From NCBI GenBank assembly GCA_016932165.1, contig JAFGDK010000073.1:1-35747 (forward strand): a stretch of 35,747 nt of DNA. The letters are read 5' to 3'. The notes under the pieces were generated by a model. It had not been told where the DNA came from. It did no database searches and worked only from the letters and a program-made list of their open reading frames with translations. This DNA comes from Anaerolineales bacterium. GTDB taxonomy: Bacteria > Chloroflexota > Anaerolineae > Anaerolineales > UBA11579. The translations under genes and the position numbers were made by a program. Of the stretch, positions 14,750 through 24,380 are shown piece by piece. Within the stretch, counting starts at the first letter, position 1, and each line of letters starts with the position of its first letter.

Positions 14750-15703
14750 TTACCCCGACTTCTTGCGCTTCTTCAGGATCCCAGGCACGAACACTGCTCC
14801 CGGCAGGCTGGCGAACATCATCAGGGTGCGGAACAGCAGGGCCAGGGTCAGGCTGTGAGCCTCGCTCACCCCGCCGAGTTGGTGAAAGGTGAACAGAACC
14901 GCCCACTCCTGCAAGCCAATTCCGCCGATTGAGATCGGCAGCAGGGTGATGAAGTACACCATCCCCCACAGGCCGCCCACTTCCCAAAAGGTCAAAGGAT
15001 CGTTCAGCCCTTTGAGGATCACCCACAGCGTGCCAAACATGGAGACCATGTGCGCAAAGCTGAACACCAATGGCAACACCAAGGTCTGCGGACGCCTGAC
15101 CCACAGTACGATTGTCTCCCAGATGCGCTGGGTCACCCGCCAGCCTTTGCGCCACAGTTTCTTCACCGGGTTTTGTTCATTTCCCGGAGCGGCAGCAGCC
15201 ATACACAGCACTGGCCCTAAGACCAGATTGCCTGCCTGGTAATGCGCCGCCACCCTCGGCAGGGTGAATGGCAGGAAGGCGGCCATCCCAATAATTCCCA
15301 CCAAGCGGTCCATCACCAGCGAAGCGGCGGCAACCGCCCCGTTCCACCCGGCCTGGATCGCCCCGGCCAGCCGGATGCCGTCGCCGCCGATGGTGGAGGG
15401 GAGGAAGTTGTTGCCAAACAGCCCGGCGAAGGTTAACCGCAGGGAGGAAAAATAGGTCACCTGCTGGCCGGCACCACGCAGCAGGGCATACCAACGAAAT
15501 GAGATCGCCAACCGGGAGAGCATCAGTAGCCCCACGGCCAGTAGGAAACGCGGCAATCCGATCTCGGCCACATTCTGCCCGATCTCCCGCCAATCCTGCC
15601 GGGTCAGCAACCAGGCCAGCAGACCCACCGCAACCAGACTGCCGGTGACCCGGATCAGCCTGCCGGGGCTGAGTTTTTTCGTCCCTTCAGAGGGATCATT
15701 CAT
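14750..15703 (-). CDS. UPF0104/lysylphosphatidylglycerol-synthase-TM-like membrane protein
   Basis: This 317-residue membrane protein has about eight helices. The family features are LSRLAISFRWYALLRGAG, the LFGNNFLPSTIGGDGIRLAGAIQAG loop and a late GGIGLQEWAVLFTF segment. Such proteins (AglD-like, LPG_synthase_TM) are thought to move lipid-linked molecules or take part in glycan or lipid assembly. In this cluster a role in handling lipid-linked glycan is likely. The start overlaps the end of the upstream GT-C gene by eight bases. Confidence 0.82.
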   Translation of the reverse strand: MNDPSEGTKKLSPGRLIRVTGSLVAVGLLAWLLTRQDWREIGQNVAEIGLPRFLLAVGLLMLSRLAISFRWYALLRGAGQQVTYFSSLRLTFAGLFGNNFLPSTIGGDGIRLAGAIQAGWNGAVAAASLVMDRLVGIIGMAAFLPFTLPRVAAHYQAGNLVLGPVLCMAAAAPGNEQNPVKKLWRKGWRVTQRIWETIVLWVRRPQTLVLPLVFSFAHMVSMFGTLWVILKGLNDPLTFWEVGGLWGMVYFITLLPISIGGIGLQEWAVLFTFHQLGGVSEAHSLTLALLFRTLMMFASLPGAVFVPGILKKRKKSG

Positions 15704-17645
15704 CCGGGGTCACCCTTTCCAGTACATACACGATGGTTTCGCTTGGACGGCAGCTTTCATACGGACCCAATTCGCCGATCGTCAGCCAGGCTTCCGAGGT
15801 CAACTCCTCTTGCCAGCGGCTCGCAAACTGGCTGGGAATCAGCAGCACATCTGCCTCTTCCAGCCACTCTTCCTTGAGGTATTCATCCCAATAGCCGAAG
15901 CGGTAGATCTCATTGCTGTCTTCCGGGCTTGATCGGCCAATGAAATTGAAGCTGGTATTCAACTGGGGCGGGAAAATCTCAATCTCGGGGAGGTACAACA
16001 GCAGCATGTTGGTGGTCAGGTCCTGGTACACCAGAGAACCGGGTGCAATTAACCCTGCCAGTTGACTTCCGGCCTGTTCCACGCTGGCGACTACGCTGTC
16101 CTTGCAGGCCATCACCGGCGATTCATAAGTGAAGATCACAGTCGGACCCAAAGCAGCAGCCAGCACCGCAAAGACCACAAATGAAAGCCAGGCGGCTGAT
16201 ACCGGGCCGCGCACGGCCCGCCACTTGATTCTGTGGATCAGGGGCACAATGGCGAATACCAACAGCAGCAAGATGATCCAATAAAGGTATTTTGGCAGTA
16301 TCTCTACCAGGAACTGATAGTCCAACTTGAAGATACCCTCAAAATAACCAAGCAGCGGCGCTTTCTCATCCGGTATAAATTTTCCATTTGAGAAGCGCGG
16401 GATCTCTAAATGCATAAATTTGTACCATTTTTCAAACATCCAGCGCTGGCGATAGCCACCTGTGTATAAGGTTGCATACACCATCCCGAACAGCGCCCCC
16501 ATTGCCAGGGTGTTGCGCCAGCCGGGCGGGTATCTGCGCAAGCTCGAAAAAGCCGCCGGTAAAAGCAGCAGCCCAACAAAATTGAAAAAGGTAAAATACC
16601 CTGCCAGGCAGAAGAAGCGGCAGCTTCGCCCCGACAGCGCCACCCAGATATGCAGTCCCGCCATCACCAGCCAAGTGAGTAACAGCATCAAACTCAATCG
16701 CTTGTGTTGGATTGAGGGCCAATAATTGTGCCTGGGCCAGAAAAATATAGTGCCAAAGACTGCCAGAAAGGAGATCAGATTGAAATTGATCGCTTCTGAA
16801 AACGCCCTGATCCCATCCCACTGCAGGCCGCCAAAATTCCCGATCCAGGCATCAAAAGGGAGATAAGAAAACCCATCGGGGAGATGCTGCTGGCTCCAGG
16901 GACTGCGGTAAGGTTCCACAAATCCCACCCATCCTTCAGGAATCCAGCCGGCGATGAATTTAAGTATATCCGGCCAGAAAAAGGCGCCCACCACCACGAT
17001 CACCAGGGCGCTGCCAAACAAACTTGTCAATCCCTTGCGCCAGCCGTGCTGCCAGAAAATATAGACCACCATCAGAATCAAAACCGGCAGGGTATTGATG
17101 CGCGTCATCGCTGCCAGGGCAAACAACCCTCCTGCCAGCCCCATCTGCCGTTTTGAGTGCGCTTTTCCGAACATGAAAGCAAAACCCCAGGCGATGAAGG
17201 CATTCACCAGCCCCTGGCTCAGACCCTGGCTAAAGACTTCTTGCCAGGCTGTGCTGAGGGCCAGCACCCACACAATAAAGGTCCCCCACCATTCCCCCCC
17301 CAGACGCTCGAACGCCAGCCAGAAACCGGCCAGCATCACCAGGCCGACGGCAAAGGCAAAGACCCTCGCCGTTTGCATGCCCGGGCCAAAGACCCGCTGC
17401 ACAAAACCGGGGATGATGAACGAAAGCGGCATGTGGTTGGTCAGCGGACCATAATCCTGGTAGGCGCTGTACTTCCCGATCGCAAACAGGTAGCCTTTAT
17501 ACACATACATGCTCTCGTCCAGGATCATGGTCGTCAGGCGCTGGGAAAACAGCCAGGTGCGGTAGGCATACCATCCGGCAGCAATCAAGGACAGCAGATA
17601 AGCCAGCCAAGGATATTTGGTTATTGCCGCGTGTAATCGCCTCAT
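15696..17645 (-). CDS. GT-C type membrane glycosyltransferase (ArnT/PMT/GT39-like)
   Basis: This 649-residue protein has about ten membrane helices in its first 530 residues and a C-terminal soluble domain. The first extracellular loop has an acidic pair in MILDESMYVYKGYLFAIG, the place where GT-C enzymes carry the D-D/DE catalytic residues. The sugar donor would be a polyprenyl-phosphate sugar rather than a nucleotide sugar. The C-terminal part (AGLIAPGSLVYQDLTTNMLLLYL; ADVLLIPSQFASRWQEEL) is strand/helix rich. It overlaps the GT4 gene by ATGA at 17642-17645. The acceptor is unknown. Confidence 0.8.
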   Translation of the reverse strand: MRRLHAAITKYPWLAYLLSLIAAGWYAYRTWLFSQRLTTMILDESMYVYKGYLFAIGKYSAYQDYGPLTNHMPLSFIIPGFVQRVFGPGMQTARVFAFAVGLVMLAGFWLAFERLGGEWWGTFIVWVLALSTAWQEVFSQGLSQGLVNAFIAWGFAFMFGKAHSKRQMGLAGGLFALAAMTRINTLPVLILMVVYIFWQHGWRKGLTSLFGSALVIVVVGAFFWPDILKFIAGWIPEGWVGFVEPYRSPWSQQHLPDGFSYLPFDAWIGNFGGLQWDGIRAFSEAINFNLISFLAVFGTIFFWPRHNYWPSIQHKRLSLMLLLTWLVMAGLHIWVALSGRSCRFFCLAGYFTFFNFVGLLLLPAAFSSLRRYPPGWRNTLAMGALFGMVYATLYTGGYRQRWMFEKWYKFMHLEIPRFSNGKFIPDEKAPLLGYFEGIFKLDYQFLVEILPKYLYWIILLLLVFAIVPLIHRIKWRAVRGPVSAAWLSFVVFAVLAAALGPTVIFTYESPVMACKDSVVASVEQAGSQLAGLIAPGSLVYQDLTTNMLLLYLPEIEIFPPQLNTSFNFIGRSSPEDSNEIYRFGYWDEYLKEEWLEEADVLLIPSQFASRWQEELTSEAWLTIGELGPYESCRPSETIVYVLERVTPDE

Positions 17646-18784
17646 CTTGGAAATCCTTCAAGTGCATTTTCAGCCCGGGAAACCCAGGAATACGGCTCCA
17701 CCTGCTGCCGCGCCCTGGCTGCCAAACGGGCGGCTTCCTCAGGCGAGTTGAGCAATTGTCGGATTGCCTGCTGCCAGCTTTCCTGATCTGAAGGCGGGCA
17801 CAAGATGGCATTTTCTGCATCCAGAAACTCATGGATCACCGGCAGATCGCTGGAGATGACCGGTCGGTTGGAGGCCATATACTCATACATCTTCATCGAG
17901 CTGAAGAAATTTACCGGCGCTTTTCCGCTGCTGCCGCCCACGTCAGGCTGGTACGGCATCAGCAAAATATCCGCAGCGGCCTGGTAGAGCGGCAGGTCGG
18001 CGTTGGGAACAAATCCGGGAAATGAGACGTTTTCAAGAGACAATGCATCGGCCCGCTCTTGCCAGCGCTGTACATCTCTGGGCCGCCCGCCCACCCAGAG
18101 GAAATGCACATCGGGCATTTTCCCCGCCAGTGAGAGAAACAACTCTACCCCGCGGCCCTCATACAGGTGACCAGTACAGGCTGCCGTGGGCATTTCTGGC
18201 AGCCCAAGCTGGTGCCGGGCATGCTCAGGAGCAGGTAAATTGGCATATCGGGCCAGATCGACACCATTGGGGGCAATAATGGTCGCCGGCATTGGCTCAG
18301 GATAGCTTTCTTCCAGCGCATCTGCCAGCGCCCGGGTAATGACCATCTGTTTCTTGTTCCCTTTCATGCGCAAAAATCCCCGGTACCAGATCCGGCCAAA
18401 TCTGCCAGGCGGGAGATCGTGCAGTTCAAGGATCACTGGCAGACCAAAGACCAGGCCCATTACCGCGCTCTGCATCATCCAGGTATAGATCAGATCAGGC
18501 TTCAGACGATGAGCTCTCAGTGCCGCCCTCCAGGGAAAGATGCGGCGGGCCAAATATCCATCAAAAGGCGGCAGATATTGCGCTTCGAAGGGATTGGTCA
18601 GGCCGTATTGCTTCGCCAGCAGATCCCAGTTGGATTTTGGATCGTCTCCTTGCGGTCCCTTGCCAGGTGCGATCAGAACAACTTGATGATCCAACTGTGC
18701 CAGCGCATGGCAGGCTTTCATCGCCTGGATACTGTTGGCCGTCTCTGAGGGAATCCGGGAAGGAGAAATGCAGCAGATTTTCAT
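17642..18784 (-). CDS. Glycosyltransferase family 4 (GT-B fold)
   Basis: This is a 380-residue GT-B enzyme. The N-terminal Rossmann half starts MKICCISPSRIPSETANSIQAMKACHALAQL. The C-terminal donor-binding half has PTAACTGHLYEGRGVELFLSL, VHFLWVGGRP, and the retaining-type segment PYQPDVGGSSGKAPVNFFSS followed by KMYEYMASNRPVISSDLPVI. These resemble the E(x)7E-type donor-binding region. It adds one sugar from a nucleotide-sugar donor to a lipid-linked glycan at the inner face of the membrane. The start overlaps the flippase stop by four bases (18781-18784). Confidence 0.88.
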   Translation of the reverse strand: MKICCISPSRIPSETANSIQAMKACHALAQLDHQVVLIAPGKGPQGDDPKSNWDLLAKQYGLTNPFEAQYLPPFDGYLARRIFPWRAALRAHRLKPDLIYTWMMQSAVMGLVFGLPVILELHDLPPGRFGRIWYRGFLRMKGNKKQMVITRALADALEESYPEPMPATIIAPNGVDLARYANLPAPEHARHQLGLPEMPTAACTGHLYEGRGVELFLSLAGKMPDVHFLWVGGRPRDVQRWQERADALSLENVSFPGFVPNADLPLYQAAADILLMPYQPDVGGSSGKAPVNFFSSMKMYEYMASNRPVISSDLPVIHEFLDAENAILCPPSDQESWQQAIRQLLNSPEEAARLAARARQQVEPYSWVSRAENALEGFPR

Positions 18785-20130
18785 TCCAGTCTATCCTCAA
18801 GGGCTTCGCGCTGCCGGATCGTGCGCAGACCCTGCCAGGCATTCAAGCCAACCGTCACCACCAGGAAGCCAGAGAGCAGCCCGGCCTGCATCAAATAACC
18901 AAATTTCGGCACCAGCCAGATCGATAAGCCGATTTTGAAGATCATTGCAACCGCGGCAATAACCAGGGGGAAGACCGGCCTTTCCAGGGCAAGCAGCAGC
19001 GGCCGGTTCCAGTAAAGGATGTTGGCCAGCCCAAAACCGATCAGCAGCAGCAGGGCAGCCCCATTGCTGGGCGCAAATTCCGCGCCATAGGCCAGCGGGA
19101 TCACCCACCAGCCAAGCGCCGCCAGCAGTAGGCCGACCCCCAGCGTCCAGGCACCGGAGATCGTGGTGGTCTTGCGCAGCAGTTCCTTGAGCTTAGCCCA
19201 TTCCCGCTTGGCCGCCTGGGTGGTGATCTCCAGAAATGTCGGGTTGATGAAGGGATTGATCGGCAGCAGCACCATGGCAATCACCTTCATAGCGGTGTTG
19301 TAATATCCGGCAGCCAGCGGTGATAACAGATAGGTGATCCACAGCTCTTCGCTATCCTGGGCGACCAGCTTGACCGTGGCGCTCAGGTTGCTGCTGATCG
19401 CAAAACGCCAGAATTCCCTGGCGCCGATCGATGCATTTCCGGAAGCTTTCCACCAGCGCTTGCCCAGTTCCCGGCGGATAAAGATCAGCGAGAAAACCAG
19501 CAAGGCGATGCCATTGAACACCTTGGCGATAAGGTATGCCGTGACCACATCCACAATTGTGCCGCCCTGGATGAATGCATAGGTCACAATTCCAAATGAA
19601 AGCGCATTCTGCGCCAGGTTGAGCAGGGCCAGCAGGTCAAAGCGGTTGAAGATCTCTAGTGCGGCAGTCGATGTCTGCGATGTGATGTTGGCAAACACGG
19701 AGGTGCTGTAATAAATGAATAGCGGGGTCAATTCAGGCTGGCGCACCAGATAGGTAGCCACCAACGGGGCAAAAGCCAGCACGACAGCAAATTTAAAAAT
19801 CGAGGTGATCCCTTCAATCATCCCGGCAGAGCGCAGGATCGAGGCTGCTTTCTCTTTCTCCCCTTGCTGCCAGAACTGCCCCGCATAGCTGACCACCAGC
19901 TCCCCCATACGGAAAGACAGCAATTGGCTGGTATTGGTGGTGAATTTGGTGATATTGGCCACCAGGCCAACCCCCAGCACGCCAATCATGCGGGCTACCA
20001 GGATGCTTTGCACGGCGCTGATGAACATCCCCAGCGTATTGCTGCTGAACAGGTAGCTGGTATTCAGCAGCACCCGGTTCAATGGACTCTCTTTGCGGAT
20101 GAACGCGATCGCACGGCGAATAAGTTTCAC
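18781..20130 (-). CDS. Wzx-like polysaccharide flippase (MATE/MOP superfamily)
   Basis: This protein has about 449 residues and 12-14 predicted helices. The first conserved stretch is VLLNTSYLFSSNTLGMFISAVQSILVARMIGVLGVGLVA, followed by a pattern of hydrophobic segments typical of O-antigen flippases. It would flip lipid-linked oligosaccharide across the membrane. GTG 20130 overlaps the epimerase stop as GTGA, in keeping with other junctions here, so it is preferred over ATG 20157 or 20178. Nothing indicates which glycan is transported. Confidence 0.86.
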   Translation of the reverse strand: MKLIRRAIAFIRKESPLNRVLLNTSYLFSSNTLGMFISAVQSILVARMIGVLGVGLVANITKFTTNTSQLLSFRMGELVVSYAGQFWQQGEKEKAASILRSAGMIEGITSIFKFAVVLAFAPLVATYLVRQPELTPLFIYYSTSVFANITSQTSTAALEIFNRFDLLALLNLAQNALSFGIVTYAFIQGGTIVDVVTAYLIAKVFNGIALLVFSLIFIRRELGKRWWKASGNASIGAREFWRFAISSNLSATVKLVAQDSEELWITYLLSPLAAGYYNTAMKVIAMVLLPINPFINPTFLEITTQAAKREWAKLKELLRKTTTISGAWTLGVGLLLAALGWWVIPLAYGAEFAPSNGAALLLLIGFGLANILYWNRPLLLALERPVFPLVIAAVAMIFKIGLSIWLVPKFGYLMQAGLLSGFLVVTVGLNAWQGLRTIRQREALEDRLE

Positions 20131-21107
20131 AGGCCTACATCCAGATCCTTTGCCCATTCGTGTTGATCGAGATACCACTGAACCACCTTGGCCGCCCCTT
20201 CCTCCAGTCCGACTTCAGGCTCCCAGCCCAGCAGCCGTTTGGCTTTCTGGGTATCGGCGTGGTTGGTGAGCATATCCGCCTTTGGGAACGGGTGCTCGAT
20301 GATCTCGGCTGCTTTGCCGGTGATCTTCTCCAGCATCCTGATCAATTCCAGGATGGTAATGGTCTCATGCCCGCCAAGATTGATGATCTCATATCCCAAC
20401 GGGCGCAGCGCCTGGATTGTGCCACGGGCAATATCGTCCACATAGGTGAAACCACGCGATTGGCTGCCGTCTCCGTTGAGGTGCAAGGGGGAACCGTCAA
20501 CCAGCCATTTGGCAAACCGGAACATGACCATATCAGGGCGCCCAGCTGGCCCATATACAGTGAAATAGCGCACCACGCTGATATCGATCCCATGTAAAAA
20601 ATGGTAGGCGTGGGCTAATGCTTCTGCGCCGATCTTGGTAGCTGCGTAGGGCTGCAGCGGCAGGTTGTTGCTGGCGGTCTCCGGGGTTGGCAGGGGCACA
20701 TTTCGGCCATAGACGCTGGAAGTTGACGCCAGCACCACTTTGGGAATATCCAGCATACGGCACAGTTCCAGCAAATTAAGCGTACCAGTGATATTGGTAT
20801 CCACATACACCCAGGGGTTTTCCACCGAGGCGCGCACCCCGGCTCTGGCGGCCAGGTTGATCACTGCCGCGCTGCCTGTGACCTCATCTATCAGTTCAAA
20901 TAAACCTTCCCGGTCGGCAATATCCAGGCGGTGAAAGCGAAAATTCGTCTGTTTTTCCAACTGGTTCAGGCGGTAGGTTTTAATGCGCACATCGTAGGCA
21001 TCGTTGAGGTTATCAATCCCAATCACGCTGTGACCGTCTGCCAGCAGCAATTCAGCTACTTTGCTGGCGATGAAACCGGCCGCACCGGTAACGAGGTATT
21101 GAGACAT
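20127..21107 (-). CDS. NAD-dependent nucleotide-sugar epimerase, UDP-glucuronate/UDP-N-acetylglucosamine 4-epimerase type
   Basis: This 326-residue short-chain dehydrogenase-type enzyme has GAAGFIA (8-14) for NAD binding, LAARAGVRASVENPWVYVDTN characteristic of the UDP-glucuronate 4-epimerase group, S-S-V-Y near 130, and the catalytic Y154-x-x-x-K158. The C-terminal RYFTVYGPAGRPDM motif binds the sugar. It likely makes the galacto isomer of the dehydrogenase product. It overlaps the dehydrogenase gene by one base (TGATG at 21105-21109). Substrate choice between UDP-glucuronate and UDP-N-acetyl sugars is undecided. Confidence 0.88.
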   Translation of the reverse strand: MSQYLVTGAAGFIASKVAELLLADGHSVIGIDNLNDAYDVRIKTYRLNQLEKQTNFRFHRLDIADREGLFELIDEVTGSAAVINLAARAGVRASVENPWVYVDTNITGTLNLLELCRMLDIPKVVLASTSSVYGRNVPLPTPETASNNLPLQPYAATKIGAEALAHAYHFLHGIDISVVRYFTVYGPAGRPDMVMFRFAKWLVDGSPLHLNGDGSQSRGFTYVDDIARGTIQALRPLGYEIINLGGHETITILELIRMLEKITGKAAEIIEHPFPKADMLTNHADTQKAKRLLGWEPEVGLEEGAAKVVQWYLDQHEWAKDLDVGL

Positions 21108-22429
21108 CAGAGCAGCTCCAGCTTTTCGCGTCCCCCGGTCATAAAGCCATATGCGTTGCGCGTATCAACAATCAAATCAGCTACATCGTAGATTGCCTGG
21201 TAGTCATAGCTGCTGTGATTGGTGATCAACACCACACAGTCGGAATCCGCGACCGCCTTGATCAGATTTGGTACGCTCTCCAGGTGCCAGTCGTCATGGT
21301 CAATCCTGGGGATATAGGGGTCATGGTAGCTGACCACCGCTTTTTTCCCTTTCAGGAGGCCAATGACATCCAGAGCGGGTGATTCGCGCAGATCGTCGAT
21401 ATCTGGCTTATAGGCAGCCCCCAGCACCAGGATTTTGGTGCCCGACAGCGGCTTGCCCCGTTTTTCATTGAGGGCATCTTGTGTGCGCCCGACCACATAG
21501 CGGGGCATATTAGTGTTGATCTCGGAAGCCAGTTCAATGAAACGTGCGTTGTAATTCAGCGCCTTCAGCTTCCAGGAGAGATAGAGAGGATCAATTGGGA
21601 TGCAGTGGCCGCCCAGCCCGGGTCCGGGGGTAAATTTCATAAATCCGAACGGCTTGGTGGCGGCGGCATCGATCACTTCCCAAACGTCCACACCCAGCTT
21701 TTCGCACATGATCGCCATCTCATTCACCAGACCGATATTGACCATCCGAAAGGTGTTTTCCAGCAGCTTGGCCATTTCCGCCACCTCTGCGGAGGTCACC
21801 CGGACAACTTGCTCCAGTGCCTGACCGTACCACAGGCTGCAGATATCACCGCAGGCAGGCGTTATCCCGCCGAGAACCTTGGGCATGTTGGCTGTGGTCC
21901 AATCCTCCCGGCCTGGATCGACCCGCTCCGGTGAAAATGCCAGGAATAGGTCCTCACCGATCTTCAGATCAGTGCCATCAGTCAGTTCCGGCAGGAGCAT
22001 CTCGCGCGTGGTGCCGGGATATGTGGTCGATTCCAGCACAATTGCCATCTCCGGATGCAAATATTCCTTGATGCTGGCTGTCGCTTTGAGGATATAGGAG
22101 AGGTCGGGGTCACCGGTTTTACGCAGCGGGGTGGGCACACAGATGCTGACCGCATCCATCTCCTTGATCGTGGAAAAATCGGTGGTGGCCTTCAACTTTC
22201 CGGCATTTACCAGGAGGGCGACATCTTCGGTGGCAACATCACCAATATAACTCTGGCGGTTGTTGAGTGCTTCGATCTTACGTTCATCCGGGTCGATCCC
22301 GGTGACTTCGAAACCAGCTTTGGCAAAGACCACCGCCAGGGGCAGACCGACGTAGCCCATTCCCAGAATCGCAATTTGAGCTGTGCGATTTTCAAATTTC
22401 TCTTGTAGTTTTTTATAGGTTGTTTGCAT
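21107..22429 (-). CDS. Nucleotide-sugar dehydrogenase, UDP-glucose or UDP-GlcNAc 6-dehydrogenase type
   Basis: This 440-residue enzyme would oxidise a UDP-sugar at C6 to the uronic acid, using two NAD. The N-terminal GMGYVGLP (23-30) binds NAD. The catalytic cysteine is C276 in GLGGHCIPIDP, and SPERVDPG and the NTFRMVNIGLVNEMA stretch are conserved. The layout, including the C-terminal VLGAAYKPDIDDLRESPAL region, is that of the WbpA/VipA-type group, so UDP-GlcNAc is the more likely substrate. It works with the epimerase directly after it. Confidence 0.9.
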   Translation of the reverse strand: MQTTYKKLQEKFENRTAQIAILGMGYVGLPLAVVFAKAGFEVTGIDPDERKIEALNNRQSYIGDVATEDVALLVNAGKLKATTDFSTIKEMDAVSICVPTPLRKTGDPDLSYILKATASIKEYLHPEMAIVLESTTYPGTTREMLLPELTDGTDLKIGEDLFLAFSPERVDPGREDWTTANMPKVLGGITPACGDICSLWYGQALEQVVRVTSAEVAEMAKLLENTFRMVNIGLVNEMAIMCEKLGVDVWEVIDAAATKPFGFMKFTPGPGLGGHCIPIDPLYLSWKLKALNYNARFIELASEINTNMPRYVVGRTQDALNEKRGKPLSGTKILVLGAAYKPDIDDLRESPALDVIGLLKGKKAVVSYHDPYIPRIDHDDWHLESVPNLIKAVADSDCVVLITNHSSYDYQAIYDVADLIVDTRNAYGFMTGGREKLELL

Positions 22430-22445
22430 GCTGTCCTACCAATTC

Positions 22446-23078
22446 TCAGAACAGGCTCAGCTGTTCCGGTTTATCCTCATCCTGATCAGGTTCAACTTTT
22501 TCTACATATTCAGGGATATCGCCTGCTTTGTCAATCCACTCCGGCAGCCGGGCAAAATCTGCTTCAACCGTTGGGCGAAGCGACGGCTGGTGCAGGGCTG
22601 CGGCAGGGTGATAGAAGGGCACCACCAGACGTCCTTTTACCCGAACAGCCTGTCCATGCGCCTGGCTGATCTTGGCATTTGGCAAAAATTTGTGCATCGA
22701 AAACCGTCCCAGGGTCACAATCACCTTAGGATTGATCGTCTGGATTTGACGCTGCAAATAGCTGTCGCAGGCTTCCAGTTCTCCTGGTTGGGGATCACGG
22801 TTGCCCGGCGGGCGGCATTTTACCACATTTGTAATGAAGACCTGCTCCCGGCTGAGCCCTATGTTGTTGAGCAGCTCATCCAGGAATCGTCCGGCTGCGC
22901 CGACAAATGGCTGGCCCTGTTCATTCTCGTGAAAGCCCGGACCTTCGCCAATAAACATGATCTCCGCATTTGCCGGACCGGAACCTGGCACGGAATTTTT
23001 GCGGGAAAAATGTAGATCACATTTTGTACATGTGGCTGTCTCTTCTGCTATCCGGGTTAAGATTTCTTCGCGGTTCAA
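22446..23078 (-). CDS. Uracil-DNA glycosylase, family 4 (iron-sulfur)
   Basis: This 210-residue DNA repair enzyme would remove uracil from DNA. Four cysteines for a 4Fe-4S cluster are present: C17, C20, C88 and C104. The active-site motif GEGPGFHE (44-51) and the HPAAAL motif (157-162) match family 4. The start is TTG 23078, strongly supported by GGAGG five bases upstream. It sits 16 bases before the dehydrogenase gene in the same run of genes. A weak promoter-like pair TTGTTG and TAAAAA with 17 bases between lies upstream (23136-23108 on the minus strand). Confidence 0.92.
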   Translation of the reverse strand: MNREEILTRIAEETATCTKCDLHFSRKNSVPGSGPANAEIMFIGEGPGFHENEQGQPFVGAAGRFLDELLNNIGLSREQVFITNVVKCRPPGNRDPQPGELEACDSYLQRQIQTINPKVIVTLGRFSMHKFLPNAKISQAHGQAVRVKGRLVVPFYHPAAALHQPSLRPTVEADFARLPEWIDKAGDIPEYVEKVEPDQDEDKPEQLSLF

Positions 23079-23171
23079 CCCAACCTCCAGTAAATTTATG
23101 CCTCACATTTTTATCCAACGGGGAGAAATACAACAAGCTGCATGCTGGATCTCTCCTAAAACATCGCGGCT

Positions 23172-23705
23172 TCAGGCCTCTTTGTCCTGGCAGCCGATAA
23201 GATCCAGATGAATTTCATCCAGTTCGTGCAGGGTTAAAAGAATCGCATCCTCGCCGTTATCCTGATAATAACCCGGGCGGCGCCCCACCAACTGGTAGCC
23301 AAATTTGTAATAAAGCCGTTGGGCAGCCCGATTGCTTGCCCGCACTTCCAGCGTGGATGCGGTTGCCCCGCGGGAAACTCCATCCCGCAGTGCGGTACAG
23401 ATTAGGCGGGAGGCGATCCTCAGGCGGCGGTAGTCTGGATCAACTGACAGGGTAGCAATGTGCACGTCATCCATCACCAGCCAGGTGACGATTGCACCCA
23501 CGATCAGCCCGGGGCCAGCGGTTTCTTCTCCCAGCACTGCCACCCACTGGCTGGCAGCTTTGTTCTCCTCCAGTTGGTTGCGGAAGGCTTGCAGCGTCCA
23601 GGGAGAGGAAAAACAAATCTGGTCCAGTTGATGGACACGCATCAGGTCGTCCGCGGTCATCCTGCGGATGGTGACCGCCAAATTGGTGCTGCTTTGTTTT
23701 TCCAT
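23172..23705 (-). CDS. rimI: RimI-type ribosomal protein alanine N-acetyltransferase
   Basis: This 177-residue GNAT enzyme starts at ATG 23705; GTG 23708 is directly before it and just after the tsaB stop. It has the RimI layout: RRMTADDLMRVHQLDQICFSSPW, then a strand with MDDVHIATLSVDPDYRRLRIASRLICTALRDGV (motif A), and a C-terminal STLEVRASNRAAQRLYYKFGYQLVGRRPGYYQDNGEDAILL. RimI acetylates the N-terminus of ribosomal protein S18 in E. coli. Here it follows tsaE and tsaB, the order seen in many bacteria. Confidence 0.9.
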   Translation of the reverse strand: MEKQSSTNLAVTIRRMTADDLMRVHQLDQICFSSPWTLQAFRNQLEENKAASQWVAVLGEETAGPGLIVGAIVTWLVMDDVHIATLSVDPDYRRLRIASRLICTALRDGVSRGATASTLEVRASNRAAQRLYYKFGYQLVGRRPGYYQDNGEDAILLTLHELDEIHLDLIGCQDKEA

Positions 23706-23708
23706 CAC

Positions 23709-24380
23709 TCACCCAGGGATGTTTTGAGTGGTTTGCAAATAAACCGGTGCCAAGGTTTCCGGGTCGTCAGTTTCACCGGCCTGCCAGCGCGCCCAGGCTA
23801 ATTCGGCCAGCAAAGCCGGGCGGCGCAGATTGGCGGACGGCGATGCCAGGATCACATTCTTATGCTTGCGGCCCAGTATTTTGCGCAGGCTGTCATCCAA
23901 CTCCCCACAGACCAGGGTCGGTGTGCGGATTGCTTTCGACAACGTCTCCGGGGTATGCAGTTCGGGGGGGCTGGAAGCATGCCATTCATCTTTTGCGGCC
24001 TGATACCAGCCCACCGAGAAGCGGCCGCGCCCTGCTTCCAGCACCGCGACCAGCTGAAGATCCGGCCGCGGCGTGAAAGCCGCTGCCAGGATTTCGAAGG
24101 TAGAAACGGCGATCAGGTCCAGGCTGCGCGCCAGAGCCATCCCTTTTGCCACCGCAACTCCGATCCGCAGCCCAGTATAGGAACCTGGGCCGATGGCCAG
24201 CCCGACCGCTTTCAAATCCTCGATCGAGCATTCGGCGCGCACCAGGCAGGCATCAATCGCCGGTGCAAGCTCGGTAGTATGCCGGTAAGGGCTTTGCCAA
24301 ACGGCTTCATGCAGCACGGAGATCCCATCAAATAACGCAATTCCAATCTTGCTGGTGGCAGTGTCAATTGCAAGCAGCAT
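23709..24380 (-). CDS. tsaB: tRNA threonylcarbamoyladenosine biosynthesis protein TsaB
   Basis: This 223-residue ASKHA-fold protein has MLLAIDTATSKIGIAL at the N-terminus and the GLAIGPGSYTGLRIGVAVAKGMAL segment typical of TsaB. It pairs with TsaD and TsaE to attach threonylcarbamoyl to A37 of ANN-decoding tRNAs. It overlaps the tsaE stop by one base (TGATG at 24378-24382) and ends three bases before the rimI start codon region. TsaD and TsaC are not in this window. Confidence 0.92.
   Translation of the reverse strand: MLLAIDTATSKIGIALFDGISVLHEAVWQSPYRHTTELAPAIDACLVRAECSIEDLKAVGLAIGPGSYTGLRIGVAVAKGMALARSLDLIAVSTFEILAAAFTPRPDLQLVAVLEAGRGRFSVGWYQAAKDEWHASSPPELHTPETLSKAIRTPTLVCGELDDSLRKILGRKHKNVILASPSANLRRPALLAELAWARWQAGETDDPETLAPVYLQTTQNIPG

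Noticed and set aside
23108..23136. Promoter in front of the uracil-DNA glycosylase
   Set aside because: TTGTTG and TAAAAA are 17 bases apart but each matches the consensus poorly; it remains possible but is not listed as a feature.
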